Shown: in pieces, positions 34,154-38,411 of the stretch
How positions within the stretch are numbered: the stretch's first letter is position 1
Layout: the number at the start of each line of letters is the position of its first letter
Source of the DNA: Pseudoalteromonas ostreae
GTDB lineage: Bacteria; Pseudomonadota; Gammaproteobacteria; Enterobacterales; Alteromonadaceae
Assembly (NCBI RefSeq): GCF_018069805.1
Contig: NZ_JAGPYN010000033.1
Span: 1-38,411 of the forward strand
DNA: 38,411 bases
Direction: 5' to 3'
Position numbers and translations under genes: made by a program
The notes under the pieces: generated by a model
What the model was told of the DNA's origin: nothing
Databases searched by the model: none
What the model saw: the letters and a program-made list of their open reading frames with translations, nothing else

Positions 34154-34648
34154 TTATTCTGCGACTTTTCCTTCAGCAGCACGAGTGAGTACGCCAACTT
34201 CTAGCAAAGGAGCTGCGTCAATACTTTGTGCGTCCATCATAGTTGCAATACGCTGCATTGATGACAGTAGTAGGCTTTGTTCCCATTCTTCTAACGCTGT
34301 GAACTGCTCAATAAAGTGCTCTTGCAAAGGTTGTGGCGCTGCTAACAATATAGATTTACCACTTTGCGTTAAATATAGGCTTACTCGTCGCTTATCTAAC
34401 TGGCTACGAACACGCGTCACTAAATCGCGGTTTTCTAAGCGATCTAAGATATTGGTTACAGTTGCAGGACTCAGGTTTACATTTTGGGCAATACGGCTAG
34501 CGGTAATACCGTCTGTTTGGGCTACTTCGGTCATAATTAATAGCTGTGGACCGGTGAGGCCTGAGATTTTATTTAATTGCTTAGAATGTAGGTCGATCGC
34601 GCGGATCACTTTACGTAAAGAAACCAATAGTTCGTCATATTTTTTCAT
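34154..34648 (-). CDS. MarR-family transcriptional regulator
   Basis: 164 residues from ATG 34648 (MKKYDELLVS), preceded by a GAGAT site; the in-frame start at 34693 adds residues outside the family. Winged helix: LTGPQLLIMTEVAQTDGITA, the recognition helix LSPATVTNILDRLENRDLV and the wing RVRSQLDKRRVSLYLTQSGK. MarR proteins are dimeric repressors that respond to small aromatic compounds or oxidants. It lies 119 bp from the porin start, same strand, so porin control is possible. The 277-335 bases between it and the mutarotase are AT-rich with no gene seen. Confidence 0.88.
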   Translation of the reverse strand: MKKYDELLVSLRKVIRAIDLHSKQLNKISGLTGPQLLIMTEVAQTDGITASRIAQNVNLSPATVTNILDRLENRDLVTRVRSQLDKRRVSLYLTQSGKSILLAAPQPLQEHFIEQFTALEEWEQSLLLSSMQRIATMMDAQSIDAAPLLEVGVLTRAAEGKVAE

Positions 34649-34983
34649 TTTTATCTCATTCACAGATGGATTACGGTCAAGGCGCGAGCGCAATCAATAA
34701 ATATTACACATCTAATAAATAGAGTTCAAATAGATGAGGTTGATTTTTACTGTATTATTGGCTTTACAGTGAGCGATAGCTGTTTTTTGTTTGTTTTGAG
34801 TTGAAATTAAATTTGATTCATTTACTTATTATTTAATTAAACTTTTTTGGTGCTGATCTTACTTATAAGTCGTGACAGAGTGAAAAATTATAAATTTGAT
34901 ATAAAAACTCTCTAAATAATATTTACTAATCGGTTGGGGATTGGGTAAGGTGAGATAGGTTTTTCATTTTTATGGGACGTATA

Positions 34984-35838
34984 ATGAAGTTATCTCCATC
35001 TGTAAGCATCGAACAAACTGACACTGGCTTAGAATATATCAATGTTGCAAGCGAGCAGCTTTGCAGTGCTAAAATTTTTCTACAAGGTGCACAACTCACC
35101 GAATTCAAGCCAACTGGCAAAAAGCCACTAATTTGGGTATCAAGCGAAGAAGATTACCAAGAAGGTAAAAGCATACGCGGTGGCATTCCTATTTGTTGGC
35201 CATGGTTTGGTGTCAATCAAAATCCTGAGTGGCCAATTCACGGTGTAGCACGTACAAGCTTGTGGCGAGCAGATGAAATTGCAGAGCAAGACGATGAAAT
35301 ACGTGTTAGCTTAACCCTGCCGATGACCCAAGTTGATGAAACCTACTGGCCACACAAATCAAAGTTAAAGGTTGAATTTATACTAACTAATCAGCTTGAA
35401 GTGCGTTTAACAACCACGAATTTAAGTAACCAAACGATTACTTTCACGCAAGCGCTGCACACTTATTTTCCAACCCCTGCGATTGAAGAAACTCAAGTGG
35501 ATGGCCTGCAAGGTTCTAAATATATTGAGTTTAGCGAAGGCCCGTTTGATCAAGATGGACTAGTTGGTTTTGCTCGTGAAACCGATATGGTTTATACCCA
35601 AGCATCAGCTATCCAACGAATTATTACTCCGGATGGAATTATTGAAGTCGGCCGTGAAAACTCCAGCTCTTGTGTGCTGTGGAACCCGTGGATTGATAAG
35701 TCAAAGCGTTTATCAAATTTTGCTGATGATGAATACCATACAATGTTGTGCCTTGAAGCGTCAAATGTAATGGATGATAGTGCGATTGTAGCGCCAGGCG
35801 AAAGTCATACCTTAACGACGACCATTTGCTGGGTATAA
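34984..35838 (+). CDS. yeaD: Glucose-6-phosphate 1-epimerase (D-hexose-6-phosphate mutarotase, YeaD type)
   Basis: About 284 residues from ATG 34984 (GGGA 6 bases upstream); ATG 34972 in frame is an alternative. It has the galactose-mutarotase-like fold with RGGIPICWPWFG near residue 64, the substrate arginine/histidine segment PIHGVART, the catalytic His in QALHTYFPTP and the late catalytic Glu in LCLEASNVM. It interconverts anomers of hexose-6-phosphates in the cytosol. It is followed by a separate PH-domain pair. Confidence 0.88.
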   Translation: MKLSPSVSIEQTDTGLEYINVASEQLCSAKIFLQGAQLTEFKPTGKKPLIWVSSEEDYQEGKSIRGGIPICWPWFGVNQNPEWPIHGVARTSLWRADEIAEQDDEIRVSLTLPMTQVDETYWPHKSKLKVEFILTNQLEVRLTTTNLSNQTITFTQALHTYFPTPAIEETQVDGLQGSKYIEFSEGPFDQDGLVGFARETDMVYTQASAIQRIITPDGIIEVGRENSSSCVLWNPWIDKSKRLSNFADDEYHTMLCLEASNVMDDSAIVAPGESHTLTTTICWV

Positions 35839-35906
35839 TATAGGGCCGCAGCTTTGCTATAAATCAAAGCCAGCGTATCAAATCGTTGGCTTGTTAAGGA
35901 AAAAAA

Positions 35907-36479
35907 GTGTTCGAAAACCACCAATTAGACGTCTTACCCCAACATCAAAAAATAGTCTATAAACCACTGGCAGATAAAGCGTTGCTGCACGCTCAGCTTA
36001 ACTGGCTGCTGTTTTATCTACCATTAACTGCAATATTAGGCGCAGTTTTCTTTTTTAATCAGGACTTTGCAGCACTGGCACAAACGAGCTTACTGATTGG
36101 TTTAGCAATTATTCTAGTTATATCGCTAGCTTATAACGTTGTCAGTATGCGACTTAAAGGAATTGCTATGCGTGAGCATGATATAGCTTATCGCAAAGGC
36201 GTTATTTGGCAGCAGGTGACGATTTTACCTTTCTCACGAGTGCAACACACAGAAATACATCGTGGCCCTTTGGAGCGAAAACTGGGCTTGGCTAGCTTGC
36301 GTTTGTACAGTGCTGGCGGAATGAGCGCCGATCTCAACATTAGTGGTTTAAACCATGATGATTGTAAAAATATCCGTCAGTATATTCAAAAGTACACTGA
36401 AGCAAGACAACTATCTAACAATACCAGCAATCAAGCCGGTGATAGTGTATTAGCTACTGATGAGTCGTTAAATGGATAA
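35907..36479 (+). CDS. YdbS-like membrane protein with bacterial PH domain
   Basis: 190 residues from GTG 35907, with AAGGA 6 bases upstream. Two membrane helices (near 38-56 and 68-88) precede a bPH2 domain, with REHDIAYRKGVIWQQVTILP and FSRVQHTEIHRGPLERKLGL as its hallmark. The stop overlaps the next start (ATGGATAA). YdbS/YdbT pairs are widespread; proposed to work in the membrane or in antimicrobial tolerance, but not settled. Confidence 0.87.
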   Translation: MFENHQLDVLPQHQKIVYKPLADKALLHAQLNWLLFYLPLTAILGAVFFFNQDFAALAQTSLLIGLAIILVISLAYNVVSMRLKGIAMREHDIAYRKGVIWQQVTILPFSRVQHTEIHRGPLERKLGLASLRLYSAGGMSADLNISGLNHDDCKNIRQYIQKYTEARQLSNNTSNQAGDSVLATDESLNG

Positions 36480-38007
36480 TTTGAAATGGCAGCGTGTTTC
36501 GTCTTGGTCACTGGTTTATTTTATCGTGCATTTTGCTTTGCGATTTGTCAAAGACGGTGTATTTAACTTACTACCTATTATGGTTGTGTTTGTTACGCAG
36601 GTTGAAAATAAGTGGTTTTGGGGGCAAGTAGCATTAGCGGTAGCGATTATTAGCTTGTTAATTTATTCATTTTTTTACTATATTAATTTTCGCTTTTGCA
36701 TTACTGATGAGCATGAAATATTACTCAATAAAGGGGTGTTTAAAAAAGAGCGTTTAACCTTGAACTTTTTGCGAGTGCAGAATGTTAATATTGCCGAACC
36801 GTTTTATTTTAAGCCTCTGGGTTTGGTTAACTGTATTTTTGATGCCGCTGGCAGCACTAGCCAAGAGGCAGTATTACCTGGGGTTACATCGCTATATGCA
36901 GAGCAAATGCGCGAGCGAGTATTGGCTTATAAAGAAACCCAACAACAAACTGCAGCTAAGCAGCAACCAGAAGATACACATAGCAACGAACCACAACAAT
37001 GTTTGGTGCTGAGCAATAAAGAAGTTGCAAAATTTGGCTTGATGTCGAATATGGCTATTTTGGCATTAGCAGCGCTTGCGCCTTTTATGAATGTAGTGCT
37101 GGAGTTTTTAGAAAAAGCGGTGATCAATCGCCTAGAATCATTTTATCAGCAAGAAGTGGGCGCCTTGGTTGATGCTGCAGCACTCGCTGTGTTTTCAATA
37201 CTTGTGCTTGTTGTGTTGGTTGCCGTTTTATTATCGGTATTAATGTCATTAATCCGCTTTTATAACTTTCAGCTGTACTTTCAGGCCGGAAAATTTAAAC
37301 GCATTGCTGGATTATTAGAGCGTCATCAGTTGTCGGTGAGTCTTGATAAAGTACAATCGCTGCTGATTAAGCAAAACCTAATTGCACGACTACTTAAACG
37401 TTATACCGTGCAGTGCTTGCAAGCAACCAGCGGCGGCTTTAGCGCGGGCGCAAAAAGCAAACAAAGCTTAGTGATGCCAGTGCTTTCACTTGAGCAAGTA
37501 AAACAAGTTTGTCAGTGGGTACATCCTTGGCTTAATTTAAACGGCGATGATTTTAAAGCACTCAACTTTAAAGGCGTTGAAAAAGCGTTACTGATCAAAA
37601 ATCTATGCTTTTATGCTTTGTTACCGAGCGCTTTAATTGCATTTATGGGCTATGCAGGACAAGGTTACAGTCCCTTGTATAGCTTGCTTTGTGCTGTATT
37701 ACTAAGTTCCTTGGTGTACTTATCATATCGACGATACGGTTATTATTTTTATCAATATCAAGGGCGATATTACGCAGTGTTTCGCTGTGGCATGATAAGT
37801 GTGCACTATCGAATGTTTGAACTATATAAAGCGCAAAGCACACGCGCAGTAAGCACTTATTTTATGCGGAAAAGTGGTTTGAAGAGCTTGTCTATACAAC
37901 TCGCTGCGGGCACAGCGACTATGCCTTATATCAAAGCAGAGCAAGCCGATGAAATTATCAACTTTATTTTGTGCCAAGCCGAATCTAATCAACGAAGTTG
38001 GATGTGA
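36472..38007 (+). CDS. YdbT-like membrane protein with repeated PH domains
   Basis: 511 residues, overlapping the previous gene by 8 bases. It holds several transmembrane pairs (near 12-60, 184-262 and 385-415) and repeated bPH2 units: ILLNKGVFKKERLTLNFLRV with QNVN, AGLLERHQLSVSLDKVQSLL, and a more diverged one at VFRCGMISVHYRMFELYKAQ. This layout is that of E. coli YdbT, the usual partner of YdbS. Biochemical role unknown. Confidence 0.87.
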   Translation: MDNLKWQRVSSWSLVYFIVHFALRFVKDGVFNLLPIMVVFVTQVENKWFWGQVALAVAIISLLIYSFFYYINFRFCITDEHEILLNKGVFKKERLTLNFLRVQNVNIAEPFYFKPLGLVNCIFDAAGSTSQEAVLPGVTSLYAEQMRERVLAYKETQQQTAAKQQPEDTHSNEPQQCLVLSNKEVAKFGLMSNMAILALAALAPFMNVVLEFLEKAVINRLESFYQQEVGALVDAAALAVFSILVLVVLVAVLLSVLMSLIRFYNFQLYFQAGKFKRIAGLLERHQLSVSLDKVQSLLIKQNLIARLLKRYTVQCLQATSGGFSAGAKSKQSLVMPVLSLEQVKQVCQWVHPWLNLNGDDFKALNFKGVEKALLIKNLCFYALLPSALIAFMGYAGQGYSPLYSLLCAVLLSSLVYLSYRRYGYYFYQYQGRYYAVFRCGMISVHYRMFELYKAQSTRAVSTYFMRKSGLKSLSIQLAAGTATMPYIKAEQADEIINFILCQAESNQRSWM

Positions 38008-38010
38008 AAT

Positions 38011-38035
38011 GCAATTGCAAATAATTATCAATTGC
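38011..38035 (+). promoter_or_regulatory. Fur-box-like palindrome at the edge of a strong promoter
   Basis: GCAATTG (38011-38017) and CAATTGC (38029-38035) are a perfect inverted repeat around an AAATAATTAT core. The core GCAAATAATTATCAATT follows the Fur consensus and repeats the motif seen before the PepSY operon at 32549. It ends directly before the -35 element. Confidence 0.6.
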
Positions 38036-38036
38036 G

Positions 38037-38064
38037 TTGATATATTTTCAATTCACACTATAAT
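38037..38064 (+). promoter_or_regulatory. Near-consensus sigma-70 promoter
   Basis: TTGATA (38037-38042) and TATAAT (38059-38064) separated by 16 bases; -10 perfect, -35 five of six. It lies 33 bases before the start of the small membrane protein gene, with the Fur-box-like palindrome right in front of it. Confidence 0.75.
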
Positions 38065-38097
38065 CAATGGCATCTTATCTCATTTAATGTAGAGGTT

Positions 38098-38343
38098 ATG
38101 ATGACATTACTACTGTGTTTAATTGCTTTTTTTTGTGTATTGCTATTAATGTTTAACGTGCGCAGTTGCTCTAAACACTCACTAGGGTGTATTCGTTGTG
38201 GTGTATTTGTTGTTGGTAGCTTAGTCACTGCTGCAATGTATTATGCAGGAATAGGAGTATTACGCGCAGTGCTGATATTTATAGTATCAATTTTTATTGT
38301 TAGTCTATTAATTACCTTAGTGCAGCCACTTGAGCTTGATTAG
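38098..38343 (+). CDS. Small inner-membrane protein, probably iron-regulated
   Basis: 81 residues from ATG 38098 (80 from ATG 38101; AGAGG is close enough for either). Three hydrophobic segments: LLLCLIAFFCVLLLMFNV, then FVVGSLVTAAMYYAGIGVL, then VLIFIVSIFIVSLLITLV. A Cys-containing loop (CSKHSLGCIRCG) lies between helices 1 and 2 and could bind metal. I do not recognise the family. Iron regulation is inferred from the Fur-box-like site upstream. It may be the first gene of an operon continuing past the window. Confidence 0.7.
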   Translation: MMTLLLCLIAFFCVLLLMFNVRSCSKHSLGCIRCGVFVVGSLVTAAMYYAGIGVLRAVLIFIVSIFIVSLLITLVQPLELD

Positions 38344-38411
38344 TAAAAAGCTGTACACGTTTTTTTACATTTTTATGCTCTCCTTTTGTTCTTATCTGTG
38401 GTCATAATAAT

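Noticed and set aside
34185..34700. Plus-strand open frame opposite the MarR gene
   Set aside because: Antisense shadow; the MarR winged helix is clear on the minus strand.
1..38411. CRISPR arrays, tRNA or rRNA genes, insertion sequences
   Set aside because: None was seen; the repeats present are the glmS tails, tonB repeats and short AT-rich repeats described above.

Overview
The window looks like chromosome of a marine gammaproteobacterium of the Alteromonadales, most likely Pseudoalteromonas or a close relative. This rests on low-GC coding sequence, protein styles familiar from that group, and a heavy load of TonB-dependent iron and zinc uptake genes. The species is inferred, not proven. 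No rRNA, tRNA, CRISPR array, integrase or transposase was seen.

Layout. 1-2975 is a scarred accessory patch. It holds a doubly truncated sugar O-acetyltransferase remnant, a 3' fragment of glmS with an internal deletion, and a minus-strand module, then a second copy of the glmS 3' end. The module has two near-duplicate small membrane proteins and a frameshifted protein with a glycine-zipper tail. The two glmS tails, each with its terminator, form a 150-bp direct repeat around the module. I read the module as a toxin (effector) with duplicated immunity genes inserted at the glmS 3' end; this is the most unusual part of the window. 3028-4219 is a frameshifted secreted esterase. 4297-8041 holds a MATE exporter, an orphan 200-residue protein and the RNA helicase RhlE.

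8192-19457 is a complete iron-siderophore uptake locus on the plus strand: ECF sigma factor, FecR regulator, STN-type TonB-dependent receptor, two PepSY membrane proteins around DUF3325 and DUF3649 proteins, then ExbB, ExbD, ExbD and TonB. The layout suggests surface signalling from the receptor through FecR to the sigma factor, reduction or release of iron by the PepSY proteins, and a dedicated energy-transducing complex.

19620-25414 is a zinc-starvation locus. A histidine-rich propeller lipoprotein and a histidine-rich TonB-dependent receptor point one way. A Zur-like regulator, a MerC-family protein and the zinc-independent GTP cyclohydrolase FolE2 point the other. A good Zur-box match sits between them.

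25489-28522 has ordinary genes on the minus strand: DUF3297, an MscS channel, a coiled-coil orphan and NudB. 28893-30320 has a PliG-like lysozyme inhibitor facing a repeat-built beta-solenoid lipoprotein. 30516-34648 is minus strand: a PepSY/DUF2271/DUF4198 iron-type operon behind a Fur-box-like site, a porin and a MarR regulator. 34984-38007 has a hexose-6-phosphate mutarotase and a YdbS/YdbT PH-domain pair. The window ends with a small membrane protein behind a near-consensus promoter that abuts a Fur-box-like palindrome.
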